Origin: Euborellia annulipes
Taxonomy: Eukaryota; Arthropoda; Insecta; Dermaptera; Anisolabididae
Assembly: GCA_023213315.1 (NCBI GenBank)
Contig: JAKCPI010002740.1
Coordinates: forward strand, 62,001 to 126,000
Reading direction: 5' to 3'
Length of the DNA: 64,000 nucleotides
The notes under the pieces are model-generated. The model ran no database searches and was not told the origin of the DNA. It saw only the letters and a list, made by a program, of their open reading frames with translations. The position numbers and the translations under genes are program-made. This document shows positions 45,302 through 56,686 of the stretch, in pieces. Each line of letters begins with the position of its first letter. Position 1 is the stretch's first letter.

Positions 45302-45986
45302 AAAAAATCTGGTGTGACTGGCCACAGCACACAACTTTCTCTTACCTTCGGTAATCGAAAGTTGTGTACTGTGCTTGTCCACCAGATTTTTTTGTGTCGA
45401 CATGTATTTAGTTTCCGGCAGTAGGGTACAATTGAATTCAAGATGTAAAATTTATAAGTATGGCAAAATGTTTATATTTTGATACCATGGCAACCATTTC
45501 TCCTATCTTTTCTATGGAGAACAAGAGTAAAGTGGTCTTCAGAAGATTTCAATCGCAAAATGAGAATATACATTTGAAAGAGCATCTAAAAAATAATTGA
45601 TTTTTGAATTTTAAAAAAATCGTTGGAGCAAATTTTGAGAAAATCGAAAAAAACTGAAAAAGTACATCAGTAAAGTACTAGTACTCTTTGGCCGATTTTG
45701 ATTAAAAGCTTATTTTTCCGGTCCCGGGGGGTGTTTAACTTAAATATAAAATTTCAACCTCGTAGCTCAATTCCTTCATCCTTAAAATTGAACACACCAC
45801 ACCCACCCACCCACCCACCCACCCACCCACCCACAGACAGACCATGTCGCGAAAACCACTTTTTTGGATTCAGGGGACCTCAAAACGTGAAGATCCATCA
45901 AAATCTCGACATCGAATTTTTGACATGAAACCAATACTTTCTCTCTATATATATATTACATATATACATAGGTAAGAGAAAGTAAA
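45302..45986 (-). mobile_element. family A element, tandem unit 2
   Basis: Complete reverse copy head to tail with unit 1 and highly similar over the whole length. The X-box has one change (GATACCATGGCAAC at 45481-45494). The CCCA tract is longer and purer here. The junction defines both ends of the family. Confidence 0.9.
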
Positions 45987-46209
45987 AATTGCTGGATAAT
46001 TTTTATTTTTTTATATTATAATTGATTTCTGGAAAATATATTTTAAATTTAGTGCCAGTGTTATATAATAATTTTGTATATTTTACAAATAATATTATAT
46101 GGTTTTCGAATGGGGGGGGGGGGGGCGATAAAAAGGTATTGTGCCCCAAGCGCGAGTTAAGCTCGCTACGCCAAACTAAGTCACAGAGATATATATCTAA
46201 CAAAACGGG

Positions 46210-46366
46210 GAGTGTTATTTATTGGCGAGGCCAATAGGTTTCGAGGTCGAGGGTCCGGTGACCTGGTGCAATGGACAGCACGCCTATGCCCCAGAAAGGC
46301 TGGAGATCCTGAGTTCGATTCCCGGGGATGTTTGGCCTTGCCTATAAATAACACTCACAGCTTTGT
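46210..46366 (+). mobile_element. tRNA-like sequence inside inverted repeats
   Basis: Ends GAGTGTTATTTATTGGCGAG and GCCTATAAATAACACTC form 26-bp imperfect inverted repeats. Between them are GACCTGGTGCAATGG (A-box-like) and GAGTTCGATTCCCGG (B box). The combination of SINE head and foldback ends is unusual. Confidence 0.65.
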
Positions 46367-47739
46367 TAATTATTTAATAGAGATTTAAAAAATTGTCAAT
46401 CCAAAATCACGGGAAGATGATACTGTCTTAGCAGTTATATTATTAACGTACCCTTCCGCCCAAGAGTGTAAAGTCACATGTAAAAAATGTTTAAAGAAAT
46501 CCCCCTCTTTTTCTCTTTCCATTTTTGGGGTTTAAATTTTTTTTAGAACACTAAAAATTTTTCTTTTTCAATTATTTCTTACACAAAAACAAACAAAATA
46601 TAAAATTTATTTAAAAAAAAAAAAATTTTGCTTTTTATGAAAATCATTTCACTTATATTAATAATTAAATAAACAAAATAAATATGATGCGAATTAGTAT
46701 GATTGCAATTAACCACAATATTTGAACTAAATAAATACTAATTTTGGGGTAATAAATATCGATTTTCTCCACGGGATTTCATGCGAACAATGAGTTCATT
46801 TTACAAATTGATATTTCATTCTTTTCCAAATTTATAGATGGTTTAACTAGGAAAAAAGAAAAAAAGGAAAAGGAAAAAAAAAAGAAAAAAAGTGAAAAAA
46901 AGGAAAAACAAAATGGTAAAAGAAAAATCGCCGTGGAAGTTGCGGATTCCCTGTGAAAATTTTTTAGGGTATATCTGGGGATTTTGGAATTTTTTTGGGG
47001 GGCCTTTACTCCTGGTGTATGGGTGTGAATGGGAAAAAATTTTTAATAAAAAAAATTATAAATATTCGTAAAATAGTTCAAATAAGAGAAGGGAAAAAAG
47101 AGAAAATCAGAAAAAAAGATAAAAGAATCTCAATGTAGTTTAATTCGTAAGAAATTATATCTATGGTGTAAATTAGAATAAGATGTAATGGTCTAGTTAT
47201 AACTCAAGTGTGCTCGCTTTGCTAACTTTTATATTTTAGAACAATTAAAATAAATACTCTTACCTTTTTTTTTTTTGAGTATTTTTCAAACTTACTTTTT
47301 TAAAAAGAATAGCCTATATAAAATTTTTTTCTTGTAATACATGAATTCGCTTGTTTTTGTTTGTTCAAAATTAGACACCCCAAATAGCTAACGCCTTCTT
47401 TATTATTAGATTATAGATTGTCTCATAGCTACTACTACTTTTCTTCGGAAAAATTTAACAACCATACTCAGTTTTTAATTAATGAGATTAAAAATTGATG
47501 AACATTTTTTTTTTTGGAAATTTCCTCAATTTGAACCACTTATTTTTAAACAAGGTAATCATATGTAGAACACTCATGTGAGGCGTAGCTAGACATCATC
47601 ATAAACTGACAAGTGGACCACCAAATTTATTATCAAATCAATGTATAAAAATATTTATTTTTTTAACAAAACCAAATATATATAATTATAAAAAAATTAA
47701 TTAAATATTAAAATTCAATTGCATATTTTCACCTTCGTA
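46367..47739. other. unassigned AT-rich DNA
   Basis: Includes an A/G-rich tract at 46850-46930. A patch GGGGATTTTGGAATTTTTTT at 46978 resembles interiors of hAT MITEs. No gene recognised. Confidence 0.4.
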
Positions 47740-47830
47740 CTAACAGTCAGGGGTGGGGGAAGAGGGCAGTGGGGCCCAGGCTACCACTAGACCACAACAC
47801 AGTATTCAGCTATTTGTGTTTAATACAGTA
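47740..47830 (-). mobile_element. MITE scrap and SINE fragment
   Basis: CAGGGGTGGGGGAAGAGGG adjoins CTACCACTAGACCACAACAC, the reversed A-box region of the tRNA SINE. Confidence 0.4.
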
Positions 47831-49198
47831 GATCACTTAATATATATCTACGGGAGAAAAATCGGCAAATCATTGGTATCTACTTTTTTCGAACTTTGAA
47901 ATTAATGAATGTATCAATGGTATAAATGGACCCTGTTACACAATTATCAAGCGCCAGGTACCGAGATTTGAGAAAATTAACATTAAAGTTTTTCTGATTT
48001 AAATTGTTTTGATTAGATTATATATCATTTTTTTTTTAGTCAATTTTGCAAGTAACATTAAATATCAATTTTTTTAGGACATATTTCATAAAAAATGCTA
48101 TTAATTATAGCATTTGAAACAATATTCCGTGCTTAACTCAATTTTTAATTTTTTGGCTCTTGACACACTAATGCGTAACAGGGTTCAAATATGAATTGTA
48201 ATTTATTATTGTCTTGGAATGAAAAATATCCCATCTTGAATGCTCTCCCTATACCACAAATTTTGCTCCCTCTCCTTTAACAAAATCCTGAGACCGCCAC
48301 TATACCTGGGTATACCCAGGTACCCCGTATACGATTCGTTTAGAGATAGCATAAATTTTGGAAATATAATTTTTGGAATCTCTGCAATTTTATTATACGG
48401 GAAGATAGAGAAAAAGAGAGTGTTCAAAAAGTAAAATAGATAAAATAAATAAATACAAACAATTCAATAGAGTTATTTTAAATTTGTTCTTTAACAATGT
48501 AATAAATAGAGTAGCTCTAGCTAACGTCTTATCATTTTTAGAATTTTCAAAAATGTATTCTCTTTGTAAAGGGAGATGTTTATCCCCCCTTATACCGGAG
48601 ATGAATTTTTCCATTGAATTATTTTTGATGGAATCTCCTCTCGTCTCTTACAATGGATAATATTAATTAAAATTTGTATAAACAATAGAAAGAATGATAT
48701 TTATTCATAAGAATGATAATATTTTCTCTAAGTGTTGATGTGTAGCGGAGTGAGGATAGCGGCAATAAGCAACCAGAAGCGGTTATCACAAACGTTAATT
48801 CAGCAACAAAAGCCTTGGACCATCATAAAATGGTGGCGGTGCTTTGTACTCTTGGTATATATTTATCGCGGAATAAGAACGCTATCAGCTGACTACACCC
48901 CAACCTATCGACTTGTTTGTATTCATATACCAAATAAATATCAACGAAAATATCTCAAAGGACTAAAATGGGGAGGGGATGTTTTTTTAATTTAAAGTGT
49001 TTCTATATATATACTGTATCTCTCTCTCTCTCTCTCTCTATGGCAATATTCAAAAGTTGAATCAATAACTAGAATAAAAAAAAAGGATTTTTTTAAGCAT
49101 TCATGTAATAAATTACAAACGACTGTCCACTACAGTAAAATTAATAAACTTTCGCTTAGAGGATTTCGGATTTATCGAATGAAATATTTTATGTATAG
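47831..49198. other. unassigned DNA
   Basis: A MITE-end-like block at 48240-48305 (CCTGAGACCGCCACTATA) and a TC microsatellite at 49020-49039 are the only recognisable items. An 87-codon open frame at 48732-48995 has no motif and no splice sites that I would trust. Confidence 0.35.
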
Positions 49199-49590
49199 TT
49201 AGGGATGGGAAAAGTCGACTCTGACTTTAGTCAAGAATCGATCTTTTACTGAAAATAATCGACTTTTTAGAATCGAGTTGAAACTCTTTCAAGTCGATTA
49301 GGACGACACTGGACGACTTCGACTTTTTTCCAATTGTTTAATTTTGTACAGTTTATATAATCGCAGATATATTTTGAAAGATTTTATTTAGAATAATATA
49401 AAATTTTATAAAAATCAGAGCCCTTGGGGGGGGACAAATGCCCCCCTGCCCCCCCCCCCCAAATGAGGCCACTGATGCTATGATAGTTTGTAGCGTTTTC
49501 ATTGATGACTTTCAGAAATAATTAATTGATTCCGAGAATCGAAAAATATCAAGTCGATTCCAAAATCTAAAATCGACTTTCCCATCCCTT
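49199..49590. mobile_element. hAT-type element, 8-bp target duplication
   Basis: TTAGGGATGGGAAAAGTCGA and TCGACTTTCCCATCCCTT are terminal inverted repeats. ATGTATAG and ATGTATAT flank them, an 8-bp duplication with one difference. AATCGA/TCGATT words recur inside. A smaller G-run/C-run MITE (about 49415-49480) is nested within it. Confidence 0.85.
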
Positions 49591-49700
49591 ATGTATATTA
49601 TACATCCAGGGTCGGTCTAAGAATTCAGATAGTGATTCATAAGTTTTTATTGGCCTCTTTTAAAATTAAAATTTTACAATAAAAATTATATATACTATCA

Positions 49701-50134
49701 TCTATATATATAATTCGCTAATGTCTGTCTGTTTGTCTGTCTGTCACGCTCTATTTAGGCAACTTACCGTTGGAATTTTGAAATGAAATTTTATATGCAT
49801 AAAGAGGACCTTCTCTCGATTACAGGAAAATTATTTTCATCCCGAAATTCTATAACTTTTTGACTTATTAATTCTTAAAGTTACGATTTCTCCCATAGGA
49901 AATGTATAGAGAAATATTTAGATATGTATTCTTTTCAGTTGTGTATTTCATGAACGTAAACAAATCCTCAAGCAGGCAATGAATTGGATTGGAATAATAA
50001 TAATTTTCTTTTCATAATTAAGAACAAAAGGCGAGGGTCCGCCGCACGCGGGCCCGAGCCAGCTGGCGTGGGGTTTAGGGGGGCGAAGTCCCCTTTTAGA
50101 CACGAAGCCCGCCGAAGGCGGGCATCGCGGCTAC
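49701..50134 (+). mobile_element. full-length non-autonomous Helitron
   Basis: Begins TCTATATATATAATTCGC with GTCT tract and ends GCCCGCCGAAGGCGGGC hairpin-ATCGCGGCTAC, one base off CTAG, followed by T. At 434 bp it is the best-bounded Helitron here and serves as reference for the fragments at 11774, 22807, 29146, 38779, 51754 and 62084. Confidence 0.85.
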
Positions 50135-50569
50135 TTTAAGTATAAATTGTTTTCTAATTGCTTCAGTCATCTGGCATTCACATAATCAGGAGCTGTCTAA
50201 TTTAAATATATATTTTCTCTTTAATTATTTCTTTCTTGGACAAAAATCCTTTCTTTCTCGTTTTGTAAATTTCTCTCTTTGGCAAAATAATGGCGTTAGG
50301 TAAGATATATTGTTTTGGACTTGGAAAACCACCAGATTTACTAGCACATCGAATTCGTTTAAAACTGGCATCAAATGTACGTTTTTCTTTGTCTGCAATT
50401 TGCCAATAAAATACGTATATCTTAAGCAAGGAGGGGCTGTCGATTTAGAATCTAGAATTCCCTTATTCAAATTTTAATAGGAATTTGAGTATTTATAAAT
50501 TATTATTTTTATTATTAGGCAAATCTCTTTATTATAAATTTTATAAATAATTATTTCTCTTGTTTCTAG
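50135..50569. other. unassigned DNA with minus-strand open frames
   Basis: Two overlapping minus-strand frames of 75-81 codons (50202-50470) are lysine-rich. They have no motif I recognise and no start context. They may be chance or a broken coding remnant. Confidence 0.25.
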
Positions 50570-50667
50570 ATCATCTACTATTTCTCACTCGTCTTACGAA
50601 AGCAATGGAAATACATCATCATTATGTTATCATGGGCCCTCTATTTCTCTTCACTTCTATTAAAATG
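50570..50667 (+). other. candidate internal exon
   Basis: Preceded by TTATTTCTCTTGTTTCTAG and followed by AAAATG|GTGAGT, a near-consensus donor. The 98-bp block is single-copy here. In the first frame it encodes a hydrophobic stretch of 32 residues resembling a membrane segment. The third frame is also open, with an internal ATG (50604) and a GPLFLF stretch. Without neighbouring exons the frame and the gene cannot be decided. Confidence 0.4.
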
Positions 50668-50946
50668 GTGAGTCCATATTTAATTTATTCTGCATATAAA
50701 TAAATGCAGAGGTGGCCATCACGAGGCAGGCGAGAATATTATTTTTGAATGTTGCATAAATTCCAGGGGTAAAAAATTTATTTCTTGATGTGTCAATGTT
50801 TGTATATTATTCTCCCGATATTCCCTTTTTTTTTTTTTGAAGTGAATGTTTAAATCATACAATACTAGAAATATATATCTTGTTGTAAAATTGACTGAAA
50901 AAAAAAATTATTAAAAAAACAAAATTTTTCAAAAAAAAAAAAAAAA

Positions 50947-51505
50947 AATTTAAAGAGCATTTAAAAAATAATTGATTTTTGAATTTTAATCAAAATCGTT
51001 GGAGCGAATTTTGAGAAAATCGAAAAAAACTGAAAAAGTACATCAGTAAAGTACTAGTACTTTTTTACCGATATTGTTTAAAAGCTTATTTTCACGCCCT
51101 AGGGCGGTGGTTAACTTGAATATAAAATTTCACCCTCCTAGCTCAATTCCTTCATGCTTTAAATCAATGGTTTCAAAACTTTATGTTACAACGCCTCCCT
51201 TGAAAATATTTAATCCTATGACGCCCTCCCCGCCCTCATTTTATAAAATAATACAAATACAAAAATTTTTATGCTAAAAAACATAAATTTATTTGAAAAA
51301 TTGCTCACTGTTGCTAATATTCGCACCGCTGCTTTAAATTGAACCCCAACACACACAGACAGACAGACAGGCTCTCAGACAGACCATGTTGCATAAAACA
51401 CTTTTTTTTGGATTCAGGGGACCTCAAAACGTGTATATCCATCAAAATCTCGACATCGAATTTTTGACATGAATCCAATACTTTCTATCTCTATATATAT
51501 GTATA
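50947..51505 (-). mobile_element. family A element with hAT-like insertion
   Basis: Reverse copy lacking the terminal hairpin and X-box. It starts TTTAAAGAGCATTTAAAAAA and runs to CAATACTTTC. Positions 51165-51338 (CAATGGTTTCAAAACTTTAT ... GCACCGCTGC) are inserted sequence resembling a hAT MITE. Confidence 0.75.
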
Positions 51506-51654
51506 TTAACATTAATAATTTGTTTCATTTTTATGAAAAATATTTAAAATAATTATATAAATATTATTTTGCAAGTATGATTTTTCAGCTAGATTAGATA
51601 CGGCGAATCCTCTAGCTAGGAAAGCTGTTGGTTAATCACCCCTCATCCCATAGA

Positions 51655-51830
51655 GGTAGCCAGAAATTTTTTATGGGGGGGGTTCAGGATGATTTCTTCC
51701 CCCCCCCCCCTCCGACTAATAGGGCAGTATAAGGCTCTAATGAAATATATGAATAGCCACGCCGCCCGCCTGCGCTTCTCCCCCTAGACCCCCCCTCGAG
51801 CTGGCTCGGGCCCGTCCTTTCTTAATTAAG
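51655..51830 (-). mobile_element. MITE scrap and Helitron 3' fragment
   Basis: GTAGCCAGAAATTTTTTATG with G and C runs recalls the hAT MITE at 12129. At 51754-51830 the minus strand reads GGGCCCGAGCCAGCTCGAG ... GGCGGGCGGCGTGGCTA, a Helitron 3' tail with a changed terminus. Confidence 0.5.
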
Positions 51831-53773
51831 TGCCGCAATTTTTCATTCAACTCGTATCAGGCAATAAGAAATACAACTCTCTTACTTTTATATAAATGGC
51901 CCTAAAAATACCGAAGTGTCTCTCTATATGTTTCTCTTGATCAGAGTCCCATTTCAGATCTCTTTAAGAACAAAATATGTAAATACAACGGAGATTATTA
52001 AATGTTTCTTTTTAAGAAAAAAAAATAATAACTTTATTTATATAATAATTTTTACTATTTTTCATTTTAGAGATTTAATCAATTTTAATCGGCTTTAATT
52101 TTTTATAAAGCAAAACAAAAATCAATTCTTTTCGATGGAAAAATTCTGAATTTTCTTGAATTTTTTTCTCTTACGACATCATTCAACACTCATTGATTTG
52201 AAAAGTATAACTCTAGTCGCTGTTTAATAATATTGATTTAGAAGTTATATAATTAAACTACAATCGATGATAATTAATACATTTTTTAAAATAACAAAAA
52301 AGTAATATTTCTATGTCAATTAAATAATATATATTATGTACCGGTATTTGGTATATATGATATAACATTTTTATAAAAAGAATTAATCAAACAATACTAG
52401 ATTATTTTAATAAAATCTGATCTCTAGAATACCTTTTATTAATTACACTTTTCATCTTTATACGATTTAATACAATAATTACAAAGCGCTCATTAACCAT
52501 ACTGAATTCCTATTCTATATTTGATTATCCAAAACATAAAGAAATTAAATAATAAAAGGTCTTTTATTAAAATGGTAGAATGTCTTTTTAAAATATTGCA
52601 TTTTAACATGTGTTTCAAAACGTCTGCTTTTTGATTAATTGTTTCGCTGTTTTTCTTTGTTCTTAACAATTGTTTAGTTTTTGAATTGAATAAATTCAAG
52701 TATAATTAATCAAAATTATAAAATAATTATCAATGTAACTGAAACAAAGGATCAAAATAAATTGATATATTACGATAATATTTTAATATCCCATCGAATG
52801 GATATTCAATTTTTCATTTCCTACTATCATATATATAAATGGAAAAATTTATTTTTTAAATTTCAATTTTTATTGAATTTCATTATCAGTCTACTTTCGA
52901 TTAACTACTTTTAATATTTTATAAAATTCTATATAAATTTTAAACTTTTTTTTTGTAATAGAAATTTGATTCAAATTTCATTAAATAAATATAGAAAATT
53001 GTTAGTAAGTTTTATGTAATAATTTCATCATATTAATTAAAAACTTTTCTCAACTTAGTAGCAAGCGACAATCCGAATTGGGTGGCCTATCTTAAAGGAT
53101 GCAAAAGTCTATTTCTTCATAATATATGCAGCTTACTTACCATATAATCAGTAAAGCTAATATTTTCTTTCAACAAATAGACAAATACATAAAATTCAGT
53201 AACAAACTCTGATTTGCTAAAATATTCAAATAGTCTATTTATTTTTATTTAAAACGATCCAAATTATAGATAGAAAATATTTTAAAATAAATATTTCTTT
53301 GACTACATAAACAGACTCGGTAAAGTCAACAATAATTTATTAGTTTTACATTTATAAAATAAATAATTGAACTATATTTTACAATATATTAAATTTTCAA
53401 AACCTCGTAAATTACCCCTAAAGGCTTAGTATTTTAAATATTTCGATACTTAAAAAAAAATTGTTTTTGACCTCACCTCCTTCCCACTATTCTGACTCAC
53501 TTTAAGATATATTAAGGGGTAGTAGGAGCTAAAGAGATTCGACTATTATTTCTAAAAGTTGGTGGCAAGATCGTACTTACTCTGGGACTCCTCTTACTAT
53601 GGGACTCCTCTTGTCTTCACGTCTGTCAATGAATTATTTTGTCAGTTATTTTTAATATAATTTATTTAATTAAAAAATTATATTAGGAAAAGTTCTAATT
53701 AATTTTATTTAAAATACCACATTCAAATAATCTAGTTTAGTAAGTTTTTAGAGATACAAATATATACTTCCCA
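51831..53773. other. long unassigned AT-rich stretch
   Basis: Nearly 2 kb of very AT-rich DNA with no element or gene that I can support. Confidence 0.5.
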
Positions 53774-54136
53774 TAGGGCGGAACTGGGGGGGAAGGGACA
53801 TGCCTGGCATCTACAGGGTTGGGGCAAAATTTCTTCTTTATTTCATTTATTTTTAAAAATGATATATTTTTACTTTTGAAAAATAAAATCTTCTAAATTA
53901 AAAAAATTAAAAGAGTAAAAAATTCATTTTTTTCAAATTTTTTCAAAAATTTTTGATAAAATCACTAGCAAATTTTTTAAAATTTTAATTTTATTAAAAT
54001 TGTGATTTTATTTAAAATTTTTAATGTTTTATAGTAGATTTGTTTTGTTTTATACTATTTGAACATATTAAATTATTTTAATTTTCTAAAAAAAAATTTT
54101 TGCCCCCCCTGATTCAAATTCGTTCCGGCGCCCCTG
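53774..54136. mobile_element. hAT-type MITE
   Basis: TAGGGCGGAACTGGGGGGG and, on the minus strand, CAGGGGCGCCGGAACG are imperfect terminal repeats. The interior has GGGGCAAAATTT mirrored by AAAATTTTTGCCCC. No clear target duplication. Confidence 0.55.
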
Positions 54137-55510
54137 TACTTCACCTTAAATAGGAGTAGGAGCGAAGCTGTTATGCATGTTTTTGCCTATAAGATGGTTT
54201 TATGTGTCTTAAAAACGTAAGACAAAAAACCACGAATTACGAAAATTCGCCAAGAGATGTCAGAATGGTATCTAATACTCTAATGCATTTGGTTGATTTT
54301 CATTGATCTTTTAACAATGAATACTTTGTAAATGTTAATATATATTATGTATCATTTATAAAAGCATAAAAATATATAAGTTTAGGCCGATATAGGCTCA
54401 AAGGGGATCTGATAATACCGGCAATTCCTACTCCCCCTTAAAATCTAATTTGTATGAAATTGAGTTATTATTATAAGCCTTGTAGTTAAAGTCGAGTTTA
54501 TCTAAAAATAAAAAATGTGATAAATTTCGAATAATAATAATAATAATTAAGTAATAACTAAATTAATTTGTTAAGAAATAAGGCATTTATCTTTATCTTT
54601 TAATTAATTGAATGAGTGATTTATTGCATTATTCGAGCTCTAAGGCATTATTTAGATTTCCAAAGAATACATTGATTTTCCCTTGGGGTGGATCTTAATC
54701 TCAAACACCCGGTATATATCTTTATATATAGAACACGAAACGTCTGGGCATTATTCTAACCCCCGAATGGTATGCTCGTGACATTTGTTATAGGATGAAG
54801 TGTAAATAGACGACAGCCGTGGCGTTTCAAGTGGCGAAGTCTCGGAGCCAAAGGGGGGTTTGTGCAAGGGGGCTTTGCCTCTCTCACCCATCCCGGGGCG
54901 TTTTATCACCCCAAACCTACCCATACCCCACCACGAAAAAAACAACCCCACGTGGTAAAAAAAAACCACGCAAACGCCAGGCACAGGCGCCCCAGGGGGA
55001 GATTTAAGATGGCCAGCCCCTCCCCACATCTTGATTTTAATGTCTTATTTTATTTCCTTAAAAAAAAATAAAAATAAAATAAATAAATAAAAATATAAAA
55101 AGCAGCCAGCCACCATGTGAATTTTTTTTTTTTTGCATCCAGGATTATAAGCTTGTAAGCCGCAATGTTTCATTATATGTTTTAAAAATAATCCTATAAT
55201 AATAAGATTATTTTTAAAACCTAAAACAAAAATAATAAAAATCGTACCCTAGGTACTAACCTCTCTTAAATTATGTTTATATAAATTTCCAACTCTTTTT
55301 AAACGGATAATTCAGTTTTTTTTTTTTTTTATCTATGTGATTTGTATTTTTTAAGTTTTTATCCTGTTTGGACAACAAATTCTATCAAGTAAAAAATCTA
55401 GATTGGTACTTTATTTGAAGTTTAAACTTGAAACAAATCAATATATCTCTAACTTTAGACAAAGCTCTGGGCCTTAACACAGAGTTAGAAGTCTCGCTTC
55501 TTGTTCTAAA
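54137..55510. other. unassigned DNA with a GC-rich block
   Basis: The block 54820-55030 is GC-rich, with C runs and CCACGTGG. Its gene-like frames are low-complexity. It may be another MITE or Helitron tail, but no termini were found. The rest is AT-rich. Confidence 0.35.
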
Positions 55511-55767
55511 GGTCCCAAACAGCTTGGAATATTGAAGCAATATTGCAAATCTTGCACAATATTGCAACTTAATATTCCAAGCTGTCTGAGTATTGATCCT
55601 TACATGGAATATTGCAGCAACATTGCTGCAATATTCCTATGTTCGCCTCTTTGTAACTTGCAGGAATATTGCTGTTTGCGCTACAATACGCAGCAATGTT
55701 GATGCAATAATGTCAATATTGTTCAATATTTGCAATATTGCTGCAATATTCCAAGCTGTCTGGGGTC
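55511..55767. mobile_element. GCAATATTGC-rich foldback MITE
   Basis: Ends GGTCCCAAACAGCTTGGAAT and ATTCCAAGCTGTCTGGGGTC are terminal inverted repeats. The interior is a dense series of GCAATATT/AATATTGC words in both senses, so it can fold in many ways. Confidence 0.75.
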
Positions 55768-56686
55768 AGACGTCAATTCCTATCTAGTTACCAATTCGAG
55801 AATCTTTTGTAATTATTTCGACCTACCGTATATGATCGAGGTTAAATTTTAGAAAATTTTCCCTATTAAAAAAAATCTCTACGTTTATCTATTAATTATA
55901 AAATAAAATTATGATATTTAATTATTATACTGGCTGTGAGTATTAACTAAAGTTATGATATTGTGTTATAATTTGGATAAGCCACTTAACCAAAAGACTT
56001 AAAAAATATTGACGTAAAATATTTTCTTTTCTTTTATGTAAATTAGATTAGTTGTCCGTTTTGGTACTTTAGACATAAAAACATAAAAGAAATTTGAGAA
56101 TAAATGACACTCATCAAATTTCAGGGCGATGCTTTTATTTCTTCTTCACTGGTAAGTGATCAATTACTAACTATTATGAAGACGAAGGGACCTGCTATAG
56201 AAATGTGTAATCGCTTCAACATTTTTCATGAACAAAGAGAGAAAAGACTAAGAAGATGGTTAAATGCAGAAAAAATAAAGGAAGAAAACTCAAAGACCTC
56301 TATATTAAAGAAAATATATGGAATTACTTTATTATATATCAAATACAAAATTATTGACTTCACACTGATAAAATAAATAGGTATATATTATATTAAAAAA
56401 AAAAAAAGGAAACTTATGAAAAAGTTTAAAATTGAATAATAAACAATCGGAATTTGACAACATGGAGTGTAGTAACGTACTTTAAAAATTTAAATTTGTG
56501 CTGTAATGTCGTCACAAACGATTGTGTAGTGCAGATGGTTCTGAGGGCGTTGTGTTACGGCCATAATGTACTGTAAATAACTGGTTTGTTTCTGAATTGC
56601 AACTAAAGAAAGACAGAATGAGATGACGAAACGTTGTATTTAATTAGCCTACAAATGAACCAGAGTTATTCAGAAAAAAATAATTT
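55768..56686 (+). other. unassigned DNA with a 90-codon open frame
   Basis: The frame 56104-56376 begins with ATG and has a charged stretch (EQREKRLRRW). An AAATTTCAG word and a TTCACTG|GTAAGT word lie inside it, so a 27-bp exon is formally possible. I recognise no family. A CGAAACGTTGTATTT half-core at 56629 belongs to the hammerhead-type elements. Confidence 0.25.

Noticed and set aside
45060..45850. CCCA/CA tracts as a CRISPR-like or coding repeat
   Set aside because: They are microsatellite expansions at a fixed position inside each family A copy. No spacer-repeat structure exists and the genome is eukaryotic.
48732..48995. 87-codon frame as a small secreted protein
   Set aside because: No signal peptide, no cysteine pattern and no transcription signals.
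56104..56376. 90-codon frame with charged stretch as a gene
   Set aside because: No recognisable domain, AT-driven codon use and no reliable promoter or splice evidence. It is kept only as a low-confidence note.
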